From Bacteroidota bacterium (lineage in GTDB: Bacteria; Bacteroidota; Bacteroidia; AKYH767-A; OLB10): a stretch of DNA of 41,122 nt. The notes under the pieces are model-generated. The model saw nothing but the letters and a program-made list of their open reading frames with translations. It searched no databases and was not told the DNA's origin. Within the stretch, counting starts at the first letter, position 1, and each line of letters starts with the position of its first letter. Below are positions 8,301-15,927 of this stretch, piece by piece. The stretch covers positions 1 to 41,122 of the forward strand of contig JAKPPP010000304.1 of NCBI GenBank assembly GCA_029547265.1, in the 5' to 3' direction. The translations under genes and the position numbers were made by a program.

Positions 8301-8987
8301 GAAATTCAATCCTAAAGACTCATAAATATTGAATTTAGTGATATCTGTCCAAGCTTTATTAAGAAATATTAGTTCCAATTTTTCATCAAGTTGAAACAAA
8401 ATATCATTGATGGAATTAACAACGTTCTTGTATTTATCTTCACTACGAATGATTTCATCTTCAAATATTTTTCGAGAGGTAATATCAATCATAATAGACA
8501 TATACCTTGATGTTTTTCCGACTTGATCTTTTAAGGGTACAACTGTATTATGAAGCCAAATTGTTTGGCCATAGTTATTCTGTATACTGATTTCTCCTTT
8601 CCACGTTTGGCCTTTAACTAATTTAGCAGCAGCCGTTTCAAGAAGTTTATTATTTTCTGGCGATAGAAATTCGTTTAATTTCTTCTTTTTGATGTCTTGC
8701 TCCTTAATTCCTGTTCCCAAGCAAAAGCTTTTGTTTACATAAGAAATATACCCTGAACGATTAACCACTATAACCATAGCGGTTTCATCAATTACATTTC
8801 TGAAATTGTTTAACTCAGTGAATGACTCTTCCGAGGTCACTTCTAAGGTATGTTCGAGAGCATTAAATCGTTCGTCTAATTGAACATAGGCCTCGTTGAC
8901 GCTGTCCAAAAAGGATGACAACTCCGGCGATTGGGGGAGGCCGGTAGAGAAGTATTTCTCTAGTTGTCGTTTAAGTAGTTTATGCAT
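5325..8987 (-). CDS. soluble multi-PAS hybrid histidine kinase with REC and HPt
   Basis: A 1220-residue sensor counted from the ATG at 8987; an in-frame TTG at 9005 would add six residues but is less likely. No membrane helix is visible, so it is probably cytoplasmic. A short N-terminal helical region (LLKRQLEKYF) is followed by five PAS-type sensor units (about 60-180, 180-300, 305-435, 440-555, 560-680). Then come HisKA with His705 in MSHEIRTP, a HATPase with N, G1 (DTGIGIS) and G2 (GGTGLGLS) boxes, REC with Asp996 (LMDIQMP), and HPt with His1148 in HSHKLIPN. The usual Lys-Gly after the HPt histidine is Ile-Pro here. It heads the exopolysaccharide operon and probably feeds the next gene's response regulator. 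The ligand is unknown. Confidence 0.93.
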   Translation of the reverse strand: MHKLLKRQLEKYFSTGLPQSPELSSFLDSVNEAYVQLDERFNALEHTLEVTSEESFTELNNFRNVIDETAMVIVVNRSGYISYVNKSFCLGTGIKEQDIKKKKLNEFLSPENNKLLETAAAKLVKGQTWKGEISIQNNYGQTIWLHNTVVPLKDQVGKTSRYMSIMIDITSRKIFEDEIIRSEDKYKNVVNSINDILFQLDEKLELIFLNKAWTDITKFNIYESLGLNFTHFIDEKDRKDIEKQLKQLLKSKSEEFKIITKINTASNTTIWAKISGKLVRDQHGIATGISGTIRDVTETINNEDLLKKSYAFQQAILNSAKQAIIATDENGIISTINAGTEELFGCTEHQVVRRKKISDILNLGRSFKSAKSKTSTEELIKKAKEEGYYEYETIIYNCTSQKTDVLLSVSTIKDTLQNITGYLFILNDISIRKKTEYENIKLNKILEETPDFVVYYDLDNHPMYYNKSYKEIRYINDQETLYPIHPAWVDIIINKKAIPYAMLHGAWKGETAILDKNGLEIPVLQLIIIHKDELGNPIFRSSVMRDITQRKEHEKRILQSEKRNRDLINYSQASICTHDMQGNLLTINPAGCEITGYQMEEMIGRPITDFMKDEHRENFDQEYLSVFKKAKTAQGILILRHKEGRTIYMLYKNYKVEEQGSEPYIIGFAQDISDRIKIESELKNAKKIAEESLHTKELFLANMSHEIRTPMNGIVGLTNLLLKTSLNEKQSQYAGSVKQSAENLLVIINEILDFSKIQAGKLEILKQGFDLNNAIYNLTQTFLHEAQKKKIHFSCEVDDSLHPYLIGDQVRLNQVLVNLLGNAFKFTEAGTVQLTVKKLQENPESLRLRFEISDTGIGISSEYLEKIFQSFTQANADTSRRYGGTGLGLSIVKNLLNLMGSDINVTSTMGKGSIFSFEINFEKTDADKIGHSDLIEQSFTNKLTGCRILLAEDNKVNQLFAVELVSEWGAQIDIADNGKIAVDLMKEKSYDLVLMDIQMPEMSGIDATEYIRNNLSAPAREIPIIAMTANAMKGDEEKFLKAGMNAVIFKPFEGHELFNKMEPYLLGKIISGDSSTFQSVHIAGKVINNEFPEFTTISMDVLKAFSRGKASFIEKMVTVLNEAIPVMVDSLKNSIEKYDSEEIRHHSHKLIPNMNMLGNKHLEEQMKWIEDNALNPDTESEIKSRYLKINPILNTLVSELTQLHTFILNNDLSNYLKKTA

Positions 8988-9096
8988 AAAGCAGCAGTGT
9001 ATCAACTCGTTTATACGATAAAAACCTTGCCACGTTACGATCTTTTTTGGTATAATTGTCTCAGAATCTTACATGTTATCAAACTATCTGTTATCT

Positions 9097-9104
9097 TAGC
9101 TTTG
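9097..9104 (+). promoter_or_regulatory. putative -7 promoter element TAGCTTTG, carbonic anhydrase
   Basis: The octamer TAGCTTTG matches the Bacteroidota sigma -7 consensus TAnnTTTG exactly and ends only 2 nt before the ATG at 9107. No convincing -33 TTG is present at 19-21 nt upstream. If used, the transcript would be leaderless or nearly so. It supports choosing 9107 over the in-frame codon at 9056 as the start. Confidence 0.5.
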
Positions 9105-9106
9105 TT

Positions 9107-9763
9107 ATGGGAAATAATACAAGTTACCAGCGTTTATTAGATGGAAATAAGGAATGGTCGAAGGCGAAGCTAAAGGCTGATCCTGAATTTTTTAATAATC
9201 TTACGAAGGGACAAACCCCTCAATATTTGTGGATTGGATGTTCCGATAGCCGTGTACCAGCTAATGAAATAACAAATACAAAATCCGGTGAGATTTTCGT
9301 ACACCGTAACGTTGCCAATTTGGTGCTACATACAGATGTGAATCTACTTTCGGTTTTGCATTATGCCGTTGAAGTTCTACATGTAGAGCATATTATTGTA
9401 TGCGGACATTATGGTTGCGGTGGGGTAATCGCTGCAATGGAGAACCATGATTTTGGTATCGTCAACAAATGGTTGCGAAACATAAAAGAGGTTTATGCAA
9501 AGTATGTTGATGAGTTAGAAGCAATCGAAGATATAACGGAAAGGTCTAACCGTTTAGTAGAGCTAAATGTGATGGAACAGGTTAAAAATTTAGCTAAAAC
9601 TACGGTTGTTCAAAAAGCGTGGGAGAAAAGAGCCTTGGCGATTCATGGCTGGGTATATGGGTTCAATAATGGTATTATTACCGACTTGAATTGTATGATT
9701 AATGAGTTAAATGATTTAGAGCCGATTTTTAGATATCGACTTAGCAGTGATACTTCCGAATAA
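9107..9763 (+). CDS. can: beta-class carbonic anhydrase
   Basis: 218 residues from the ATG at 9107, which gives the conserved family N-terminus (YQRLLDGNKEW); an upstream in-frame extension from 9056 looks spurious. Zinc ligands Cys45 (GCSDSR), His101 and Cys104 (CGHYGCGG) and the Asp47-Arg49 dyad are present. The enzyme interconverts CO2 and bicarbonate in the cytoplasm. It stands alone on the plus strand, divergent from the kinase gene and convergent with kdsA, sharing a terminator with it. Length and motifs are normal for the family (Can/CynT type). The promoter element abuts the start codon. Confidence 0.95.
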   Translation: MGNNTSYQRLLDGNKEWSKAKLKADPEFFNNLTKGQTPQYLWIGCSDSRVPANEITNTKSGEIFVHRNVANLVLHTDVNLLSVLHYAVEVLHVEHIIVCGHYGCGGVIAAMENHDFGIVNKWLRNIKEVYAKYVDELEAIEDITERSNRLVELNVMEQVKNLAKTTVVQKAWEKRALAIHGWVYGFNNGIITDLNCMINELNDLEPIFRYRLSSDTSE

Positions 9764-9797
9764 AAAAAACGACTGATATTCTCAGTCGTTTTTTTTT
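9762..9797. terminator. bidirectional intrinsic terminator between carbonic anhydrase and kdsA
   Basis: Inverted repeat with core CGACTGA (9770-9776), loop TATTC, and TCAGTCG (9782-9788), flanked by eight A on the left and nine T on the right, so it works for both converging genes. It begins at the second base of the carbonic anhydrase stop codon, and its T run reaches into the kdsA stop codon (9796-9798). Confidence 0.92.
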
Positions 9798-10617
9798 AGA
9801 TTTTTAGTTTTCTAACGGCATGTCTCAGGGTAACTAAGTCATGAAGTAATTCTTCTACATGATCGAGATGAATTGCGTTAGCACCGTCTGAAAGTGCTTC
9901 TTTGGGATTCGGATGTGTCTCCAAGAAAATTCCATCAGCACCTGTTGCAATTGCAGCTTTTGCTAAGGTTGCAATTTGATCGGGACGTCCACCGGTAACA
10001 CCTGAGGTTTGATTTGGTTGTTGAACACTATGTGTGATATCCATAACAACAGGATATCCGAATTCACGCATAATTGGAATTCCTCTATAATCGACTACTA
10101 AATCGGTATATCCGAAACTAGTTCCGCGTTCTGTAAGCCAAATTCTATCGTTGCCCGATTCTTTGATTTTATTCACTGCAAATTTCATTGCTTCGGGTGA
10201 GAGGAATTGGCCTTTCTTCACATTTACGATTTTACCCGTTTTAGCAGCTGCAACCAATAAGTCGGTTTGGCGACATAAGAAGGCAGGGATTTGCAATACG
10301 TCAACATATTCAGCTGCTATTGCCGCTTCATCACTTTCGTGAATGTCGGTTAATAATGGAAGATGTAACTGATCGCCAACTTTACGTAATATCTGTAAAG
10401 CCATCTCATCTCCCGGTCCGGTATAAGAGTCTAATCGGGTGCGGTTAGCTTTTCTATATGACGCTTTAAAAATAAATGGGATTCCAAGGCGATTTGTAAT
10501 TTGTTGCAGCTTATGAGCTGTTTTATAAGTGATGTCTTCGTTTTCTACAACACAAGTACCTGCAATCAAGAAAAAATTGTCGGTGTCGGTATGGCGGATG
10601 TGAGGAAGATTTAACAT
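9796..10617 (-). CDS. kdsA: 3-deoxy-8-phosphooctulonate synthase (KDO-8-P synthase)
   Basis: 273 residues, normal length. The enzyme condenses phosphoenolpyruvate with arabinose-5-phosphate to KDO-8-phosphate for LPS inner core. Diagnostic motifs are FKASYRKANRT, TDIHE, IPAFLCRQTDLL, VNVKKGQF, LTERGTSFGY, DITHSVQ and ETHPNP. The N-terminal motif reads IAGTCVVENE with Cys at the position that separates the metal-dependent class (Cys) from the metal-free E. coli class (Asn), so a metal-dependent enzyme is expected. The gene follows the methyltransferase gene by 65 nt on the same strand but has its own promoter-like element, and it ends in the shared terminator. Confidence 0.97.
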   Translation of the reverse strand: MLNLPHIRHTDTDNFFLIAGTCVVENEDITYKTAHKLQQITNRLGIPFIFKASYRKANRTRLDSYTGPGDEMALQILRKVGDQLHLPLLTDIHESDEAAIAAEYVDVLQIPAFLCRQTDLLVAAAKTGKIVNVKKGQFLSPEAMKFAVNKIKESGNDRIWLTERGTSFGYTDLVVDYRGIPIMREFGYPVVMDITHSVQQPNQTSGVTGGRPDQIATLAKAAIATGADGIFLETHPNPKEALSDGANAIHLDHVEELLHDLVTLRHAVRKLKI

Positions 10618-10639
10618 GATTTCAATTTTTTGGGTGCTG

Positions 10640-10647
10640 CAAATTTA
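10640..10647 (-). promoter_or_regulatory. putative -7 promoter element TAAATTTG, kdsA
   Basis: On the minus strand TAAATTTG fits TAnnTTTG and lies 22 nt before the kdsA ATG. No clear TTG is found at the expected -33 distance, so this is a moderate call. Confidence 0.42.
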
Positions 10648-10682
10648 CTTCAAAATATGGCGCGAAATTCTGCCGAAGATCA

Positions 10683-11879
10683 TTATTCAACAAATAATAC
10701 TAATCCTTTAAGGTATTCAGCTTCAGGATGATAGATGCTTACAGGATGATCTGCCGGTTGAGTTACTTGATGCATGATCCGTACATTTCTTCCTGCTTGA
10801 ACAGCAGCTTGGAAAATTACTTTGCGGAATAGTTCTTTGTCAACTGCTTGAGAGCATGAAAAGGTAAATAATATTCCTCCGGGCTTAATGCGTTTTAGTC
10901 CTTCAGTATTTAAATTTCTATATCCAACCATGGCATTTTTTACTTGGCTTAGGTGCTTTGCGTAAGCAGGAGGATCTAAAATGATTAAATCGTAATTCTC
11001 TTCAGTTTTTCTGAAAAAGGTCATTACATCTTCTGCAAAGCTTTCGTGATTTGCATCGGGAAAGTTTAAAAGCATGTTTCTTTCTACTCCTTCAATTGCT
11101 TTTTTAGAGCTATCAACAGAATGTACTTTAGTTGCTCCGCCTTCTATTGCGTATAATGAAAATCCTCCGGTATAGCAGAATGTATTTAATACACTTCTTC
11201 CTTTTGAATAATGCTTTACTAATGTTCGGTTGTCTCTTTGGTCAATAAAAAATCCGGTTTTTTGTCCGTTGATGAAATCAATTGAAAACTTAATCCCATT
11301 CTCAACAACAAACTCATCATTTACATGATTTTCATTTTTCCATAAAAATCCGTCGGTACCGGCAACAGCACCTTGCTTCGCCATGGTTTCGGCGCTTTTG
11401 TCATAAATCGCCGTTATTTTAGAAGGAAAACATTTTTTAATGGCTTCGGCAATATCATGGCGCGCCAAATACATCCCTTTAGTATAACATTGAACAATGG
11501 CCGTGTTTCCATAAACATCTACAACTAAACCGGGAAAACCATCGCCCTCAGCATGAATCAATCGAAATGCATTCGTGCTGTTTGAATCAATTAGCTTTAG
11601 CGCTTTCCTGTAATTTATTGCAGATGAAATTTTCTCTTCCCAAACACTTGCATCAATTGTGCGATTTGAATAATCGAAACAGCGAACTAAGATAGTTCCT
11701 TTATGAAAATGTCCTGTAGCAAGATAGTGTCCGCTAGAAGAATGTAATCCGACTATATCTCCTTCTTGAAGATTAGATGGCTCCTTGGCAATAGCCCCAC
11801 TAAACACCCAAGGATGTTTTTGTAAAACTGTTTTCTCTTTTCCGGCTTTTAAAGTAATAATCGGGTAGCTGTGACTCAT
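10683..11879 (-). CDS. rlmI: RlmI-type class I rRNA large subunit methyltransferase
   Basis: 398 residues from the ATG at 11879 (MSHSYPIITL); the longer frame from 11948 would run through a hairpin and is rejected. Residues 1-75 form a PUA-like RNA-binding domain (KHPWVFSGAI). The C-terminal half is a Rossmann methyltransferase with VLNTFCYTGGFSLYA as the SAM-binding loop, the catalytic-type motif LILDPPAYAK and FTFSCSQ near the end. E. coli RlmI methylates C5 of C1962 in 23S rRNA using SAM, and this is the likely role. Substrate specificity within the YccW/RlmI family is inferred from overall architecture, not proven. Confidence 0.85.
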   Translation of the reverse strand: MSHSYPIITLKAGKEKTVLQKHPWVFSGAIAKEPSNLQEGDIVGLHSSSGHYLATGHFHKGTILVRCFDYSNRTIDASVWEEKISSAINYRKALKLIDSNSTNAFRLIHAEGDGFPGLVVDVYGNTAIVQCYTKGMYLARHDIAEAIKKCFPSKITAIYDKSAETMAKQGAVAGTDGFLWKNENHVNDEFVVENGIKFSIDFINGQKTGFFIDQRDNRTLVKHYSKGRSVLNTFCYTGGFSLYAIEGGATKVHSVDSSKKAIEGVERNMLLNFPDANHESFAEDVMTFFRKTEENYDLIILDPPAYAKHLSQVKNAMVGYRNLNTEGLKRIKPGGILFTFSCSQAVDKELFRKVIFQAAVQAGRNVRIMHQVTQPADHPVSIYHPEAEYLKGLVLFVE

Positions 11880-11883
11880 ACTG

Positions 11884-11891
11884 CAAAGGTA
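11884..11891 (-). promoter_or_regulatory. putative -7 promoter element TACCTTTG, rlmI-like gene
   Basis: Exact TAnnTTTG match on the minus strand, separated from the ATG at 11879 by only CAGT. It implies a leaderless transcript and supports 11879 as the true start. No good -33 TTG is seen. Confidence 0.5.
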
Positions 11892-11910
11892 GTCATTTGA
11901 TGAAAAGGAA

Positions 11911-11946
11911 GTGCCGATATAACAAGACTCCCTGTTATATCGGCAC
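11911..11946 (-). terminator. 14-bp perfect hairpin after the type A cargo gene
   Basis: GTGCCGATATAACA (11911-11924) pairs perfectly with TGTTATATCGGCAC (11933-11946) around an 8-nt loop. It lies 25 nt after the stop of the minus-strand gene ending at 11972 and before the rlmI promoter. There is no strong U run, so termination is probable but not assured. Confidence 0.65.
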
Positions 11947-11971
11947 ATAGAAATATACTTTATAGGTTGTG

Positions 11972-13423
11972 TTAGTGGTTAATTATTAACGGTTTAGAGT
12001 AATTGTTCTTGTCAGATGATACTGTTAAATAGTATAATCCGTTGGGTAATGAATTTACGTTAAGTGTATTGCTGAAAATGCCTGACATTACATTTTGTCC
12101 AATCGAGTTGTATAAAGCGAATGATTCAGCAGAATTATTTTTTAGATTAATAGTAATTGTTGATGACGCAGGATTAGGTGATACAATGAATGTTGCAGCA
12201 TCATTAAATTCGTTTATTGAAACGGTGCCTGCACAAAGTCCTGTGATATAACTATTGTTTAGATTGCTTGTTCCGTTAGGTGCTGCTACAGTAGTTGCGT
12301 CAAAAATCGATGTGCCTTGTTGAGCCCCTGCAACAACTAAACAGTTATCACTAAGTAATGAAATATCATTTGCAGTAGCATTTGTTGGCAAGCTTTTATC
12401 CCAAATTACACTATAAGCATTGTCTGTTTTTAAAACATGTGGTTCATTAAAGGCTCCATCGCCTGAAAAGTAATAGTTGTTTGAAGCATCTACAATTACT
12501 TCTTTTATCTTGGATGCTTGTCCACCTATTCTGATTGAGTCGACTAACAGTGGATTTCCATTTGTGCCATCAAGTTTAAACATATATCCATTAGGGAAAT
12601 TTGATTTGGAAATAGTTCCTACTGTTACAGTGCCAAATATTGCATAAAATGTCCCATAAACGTTTCCGTTTCCATCTAAACTAATTCGATATGTTTCCAT
12701 TAAACTGGCTGTTAGTGGGGTGCTCCAAATTTGGTTTAAGTTGCTATCGAATTTTCTGATTTTGTTTCCAACTCCAATAATAATATTATTGTTATTATCT
12801 ACTACTATATTATGCCACTGTGGATTCATTAAGTTTCCGCCAATTAAAGAGGAAATTAATTGATTACCATTTGCCGGATCAAGTTTATAGAGTTGTCCAT
12901 CGCTCAAATTTATAAACGGATCATTGTTTTGATCAATTGCGATTGAGTATACAGCGCCGCCATATCCTTGCGCCCAAATAATATTACCAGATGAAGTATA
13001 CTTAACTACAAAACCTTGGTAGGTGCTATTTAATGTAATTCCATCGAAACTAGCCACGAGGTTACCTGCGATTTTTCCGGCAAAATATACGTTACCGGCG
13101 TTGTCGGTTTTTACATCATAAGTTATGTCAGATGCACCGGATGATGTTCCTCCTCGTTTAATCCAAATAGGTGTGCCCGCAGTATTTAACTTGCCGAAAA
13201 ACGCGCCTCCATTTCCTGGTAATATTTGTATGGTGCCAATTTTTAATGTGTCGGGATTTGTGCCGCAGAAATAGGTGGATCCGTCAGGTTGACTAATTAT
13301 AGTAGATATGTAATTTGCGATGTTACCTTTTGTATTCGCAAACGTATTTTGAAATACAGGTGTTTGACCTATTACATTGTAAACTGATAAAAAGATTGAG
13401 AGAATTGTAAATTTATATTTCAT
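11972..13423 (-). CDS. secreted beta-propeller-like protein with T9SS type A sorting domain
   Basis: 483 residues from the ATG at 13423, which places a normal signal peptide at the N-terminus (MKYKFTILSIFLSVYNVIGQ); the longer frame from 13462 would bury it. The middle has repeated units of the kind DNAGNVYFAGKI, DNNNNIIIGV and DGNGNVYGTF, suggesting an SBBP-like beta-propeller. The last 75 residues form a Por secretion-system tail: FIVSPNPASSTITINL, LYNSIGQ, LPNGLYYLTVSS. The protein should cross the inner membrane by Sec and the outer membrane by T9SS. No catalytic motif is recognised. It is flanked by hairpins on both sides, so it may be its own unit. Confidence 0.85.
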   Translation of the reverse strand: MKYKFTILSIFLSVYNVIGQTPVFQNTFANTKGNIANYISTIISQPDGSTYFCGTNPDTLKIGTIQILPGNGGAFFGKLNTAGTPIWIKRGGTSSGASDITYDVKTDNAGNVYFAGKIAGNLVASFDGITLNSTYQGFVVKYTSSGNIIWAQGYGGAVYSIAIDQNNDPFINLSDGQLYKLDPANGNQLISSLIGGNLMNPQWHNIVVDNNNNIIIGVGNKIRKFDSNLNQIWSTPLTASLMETYRISLDGNGNVYGTFYAIFGTVTVGTISKSNFPNGYMFKLDGTNGNPLLVDSIRIGGQASKIKEVIVDASNNYYFSGDGAFNEPHVLKTDNAYSVIWDKSLPTNATANDISLLSDNCLVVAGAQQGTSIFDATTVAAPNGTSNLNNSYITGLCAGTVSINEFNDAATFIVSPNPASSTITINLKNNSAESFALYNSIGQNVMSGIFSNTLNVNSLPNGLYYLTVSSDKNNYSKPLIINH

Positions 13424-13445
13424 GCGGTTATAGATTTTGTTATTG

Positions 13446-13453
13446 CAAATGTA
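13446..13453 (-). promoter_or_regulatory. putative -7 promoter element TACATTTG
   Basis: Exact TAnnTTTG match on the minus strand, 22 nt before the ATG at 13423. The nearest TTG upstream is 14 nt away, shorter than the usual 19-21, so the -33 element is doubtful. Confidence 0.42.
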
Positions 13454-13516
13454 AAATCGCAAAAACTCAATCGAAATAACCTCAATTCGGTATTTTATCT
13501 ACGTGCCGGTGGGTAT

Positions 13517-13546
13517 AAAAAAAGCGATCTGTATTTAGATCGCTTT
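13517..13546 (-). terminator. intrinsic terminator after the M1 peptidase gene
   Basis: AAAGCGATCT (13521-13530), loop GTATTT, AGATCGCTTT (13537-13546). On the minus strand the hairpin is followed by a run of U at 13523-13517. It lies just after the stop of the M1 peptidase gene (13555). Confidence 0.9.
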
Positions 13547-13554
13547 AATTTAAT

Positions 13555-15879
13555 TTATTTTAGGTAAATTACCTTTTTAGTTGCGATAGATACATTATTA
13601 TCGATGATTTGAATAAGATATTCTCCACCCGGAATTGCTCCCGGTTTCCAAGTATATATCCCATCTCCTTGGACATAGTTATTATAAACATTTTTGCCTT
13701 CGATGGACCAAATTGATAGCATAGCGTTTCTTAAACCTGAATTTGTGATTTCAATTTTAAAAGTATCTGAAGTTGGGTTAGGGGAAATGTTAAGTTGCGT
13801 GATATTTTCGTTCGATTTTATTCCTGTAGTATAGTCATAGTATCCTAATGTATATTCGCCTCTCTTCAATGTGTCGATAACTATATTTCCGAATTTGTCT
13901 GTAGCACTTCCGGCTTTGTTTAATGTGTAACCATTTACAATATGCCAATCATCTCCGGCATTTAATCTATATAGAATTACTAAACTATCTTCAACTCCGG
14001 TGATTAGTGTGTTGTCGAGATATCCTGTGCTAGTATTAATTGTCCCGTTGTAATAAAATGTTGCTTTCGATTGAAAACCGGCTTTGAAATTGCCATCAAT
14101 CTTCCAATAATGGTAGTCGCTAGTTCTAATTCCTTGTGCTGTTTTAAATGGATCCGGTGTAACAAAGTTGTGTTCGATGCGCACAATACTTGTGTCACCG
14201 TTAGTTGCTTGTACCGTCAAAGTGACATTTGTTTCTGGAAAAGAAGCTCCTCCTATTGAAAAAATCTTTCTTTCATAATCACTTACTGCATCTGCCATAT
14301 GGTCATATCGGTCTATTGCAATCCAATCATAATTCTGAGAAAGGTTTATCGTAAATACATTCGTATGTTGATTTATAAGAACTTTAATTGTTGTATCTGA
14401 AATTCCATTTGAGAATGTCAATTCAACAGGCATTGTATAAGTATGATTATTTCCTCTGCTTTTCTGTTTTGTATAGATAGTATACTGTCCTGAATTTTCT
14501 TGAACACTATCGATCGAGAATTGAGGGAATCCCGGTGTGAATACCCAATCATCGAAAAATGTATTCATGTTTATTCCTGTTGCAGTTGTAATATCGTCTT
14601 TTAAGTCATAACTGTTCGCACTCCCGTCGCCACGATGATTCATGTAATAAGTGCATCCTGCATAAAACAATGAATCTCCAAGGTAATGCCGAAGTGTTCT
14701 TGCTACATCGGCACCCTTGTTATAAACGGTTGGTCCATAAGTATGCTGAATTGGAATATTTATTAGCGGTAAATATCCTCCGTCTGTTATATGTGCGAAT
14801 TGTAAAACGGGACGATGGTTGCTGCGATTGTAATCGCTATACGCTGTTTGACCGTACAACTGTTCCGTAACATATGCTTCATTAAAACTTGCAAATCCTT
14901 CGTTTAACCAAATGTCACCTGCTGTTTCGCATGTGACATGATCTCCCCACCACATATGAGCTAATTCATGAGCCCAAAGGGTTTCATACGTTAATGTACC
15001 ATTAATAAAAGCCTTCCCAATGTGAATGCTGGTTGCATGCTCCATTGCGCCTGAGTTAAATGGAATTAAACAATATCCTACTTTGTTGAATGGATATGGT
15101 CCGTATGCATTTTTATAAAAATTTAAAATGTCAGGTAAATGCTGATAGGTTAGTGATACTAAATTACTATCGCTCGGCAAACAAGCAATTTCAACCGGGA
15201 TACCGGAGTAGTTTCGCGACCAAGTTGTATAAGGAGCCACTGCTACTGATGCCAAATAGGTAGGAATTCGATCAAATATTTGCCAATGCCATATCGGTAA
15301 TCCGTTGCCGTTAGTTGATTGACCAACTAATGCTCCATTGCAAAATGCTTTAGATCCTACAGCCGTTGTGATATGAAAGCTATATGATGCACGGTCGGTG
15401 AAATTGTCGACACAAGGAAACCATACTTTACCTAAATTATGTGGGTCACTATCAAATCCAACTCCTAAGTTGAAGGCATAGCTTCCGCTGAAATAAAATC
15501 CTCCCCATCCAGAAGGATCTTGTTGTGGTTGACCATGATAGTATATGCTGAGAGCGCTACTATCACCATTGTTTAATATTGTTCCTAGAGAAATGGATAG
15601 GGTAGTGTCATTGTAGGTAAAAGAATACTGTTGATTAAAATCTACAATGCTATCGACTGTAAGCTTTAATAAGTCGAGTTTAATTATTGAGGTGTTGTTT
15701 TGAGTTATTTTAAAGGCGATATCTGTTTTACAACTTATTGATGATGTTGTAAAGTTGATATCTGAAACTGTAATTTCATAGTGCACTACATCGGGATATA
15801 CTCCCGGCTGAGATAATACACTACTATAAGATAGAATTAATCCTATGGTTAGGATTAGTCGGTTGAAAATGTTTGTCAT
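13555..15879 (-). CDS. secreted M1-family metallopeptidase with T9SS type A sorting domain
   Basis: 774 residues. A signal peptide occupies about residues 1-23. The M1 aminopeptidase fold follows: the substrate-binding motif is GAMEH (277-281, usually GAMEN, Glu280 kept), the zinc site is HELAH (304-308) and the third ligand is Glu327 in LNEGFA, at the standard HExxH-x18-E spacing. The protein probably trims peptides outside the cell or at the surface. The C-terminus (about 696-774) is a type A sorting tail (LNISPNPTSDTFKIEI, LSIWSIEGKNVY, GGEYLIQII). The start ATG abuts a strong hairpin (15879-15908). It lies between two other type A cargo genes. Peptide specificity cannot be read from the sequence. 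Confidence 0.95.
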   Translation of the reverse strand: MTNIFNRLILTIGLILSYSSVLSQPGVYPDVVHYEITVSDINFTTSSISCKTDIAFKITQNNTSIIKLDLLKLTVDSIVDFNQQYSFTYNDTTLSISLGTILNNGDSSALSIYYHGQPQQDPSGWGGFYFSGSYAFNLGVGFDSDPHNLGKVWFPCVDNFTDRASYSFHITTAVGSKAFCNGALVGQSTNGNGLPIWHWQIFDRIPTYLASVAVAPYTTWSRNYSGIPVEIACLPSDSNLVSLTYQHLPDILNFYKNAYGPYPFNKVGYCLIPFNSGAMEHATSIHIGKAFINGTLTYETLWAHELAHMWWGDHVTCETAGDIWLNEGFASFNEAYVTEQLYGQTAYSDYNRSNHRPVLQFAHITDGGYLPLINIPIQHTYGPTVYNKGADVARTLRHYLGDSLFYAGCTYYMNHRGDGSANSYDLKDDITTATGINMNTFFDDWVFTPGFPQFSIDSVQENSGQYTIYTKQKSRGNNHTYTMPVELTFSNGISDTTIKVLINQHTNVFTINLSQNYDWIAIDRYDHMADAVSDYERKIFSIGGASFPETNVTLTVQATNGDTSIVRIEHNFVTPDPFKTAQGIRTSDYHYWKIDGNFKAGFQSKATFYYNGTINTSTGYLDNTLITGVEDSLVILYRLNAGDDWHIVNGYTLNKAGSATDKFGNIVIDTLKRGEYTLGYYDYTTGIKSNENITQLNISPNPTSDTFKIEITNSGLRNAMLSIWSIEGKNVYNNYVQGDGIYTWKPGAIPGGEYLIQIIDNNVSIATKKVIYLK

Positions 15880-15908
15880 TTAGGGGATCTTTAATTCAAT
15901 CCCCTAAA
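15879..15908 (-). terminator. hairpin between cargo genes, touching the M1 peptidase start codon
   Basis: TTTAGGGGAT (15879-15888) pairs with ATCCCCTAAA (15899-15908) around a 10-nt loop. On the minus strand it lies 19 nt after the stop of the 1016-residue protein gene, and its 3' arm runs into the A of the peptidase ATG. It has no U run, so it may be a terminator, an RNA processing site or a translation control element. Confidence 0.6.
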
Positions 15909-15927
15909 TTAACAAATAGTATTGATA

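Noticed and set aside
8988-9005. TTG start for the hybrid kinase six codons upstream
   Set aside because: The ATG at 8987 gives the typical N-terminus MHKLLKRQLEKYF of soluble kinases of this kind; the six extra residues add nothing recognisable.
1-9106. Invertible promoter as in Bacteroides capsule loci
   Set aside because: No inverted repeat pair flanking a promoter and no invertase gene were seen upstream of the kinase gene or within the operon.
11880-11948. 23-residue N-terminal extension of the rRNA methyltransferase
   Set aside because: It would be encoded across a perfect hairpin and a -7 promoter element; the start at 11879 fits the PUA domain.
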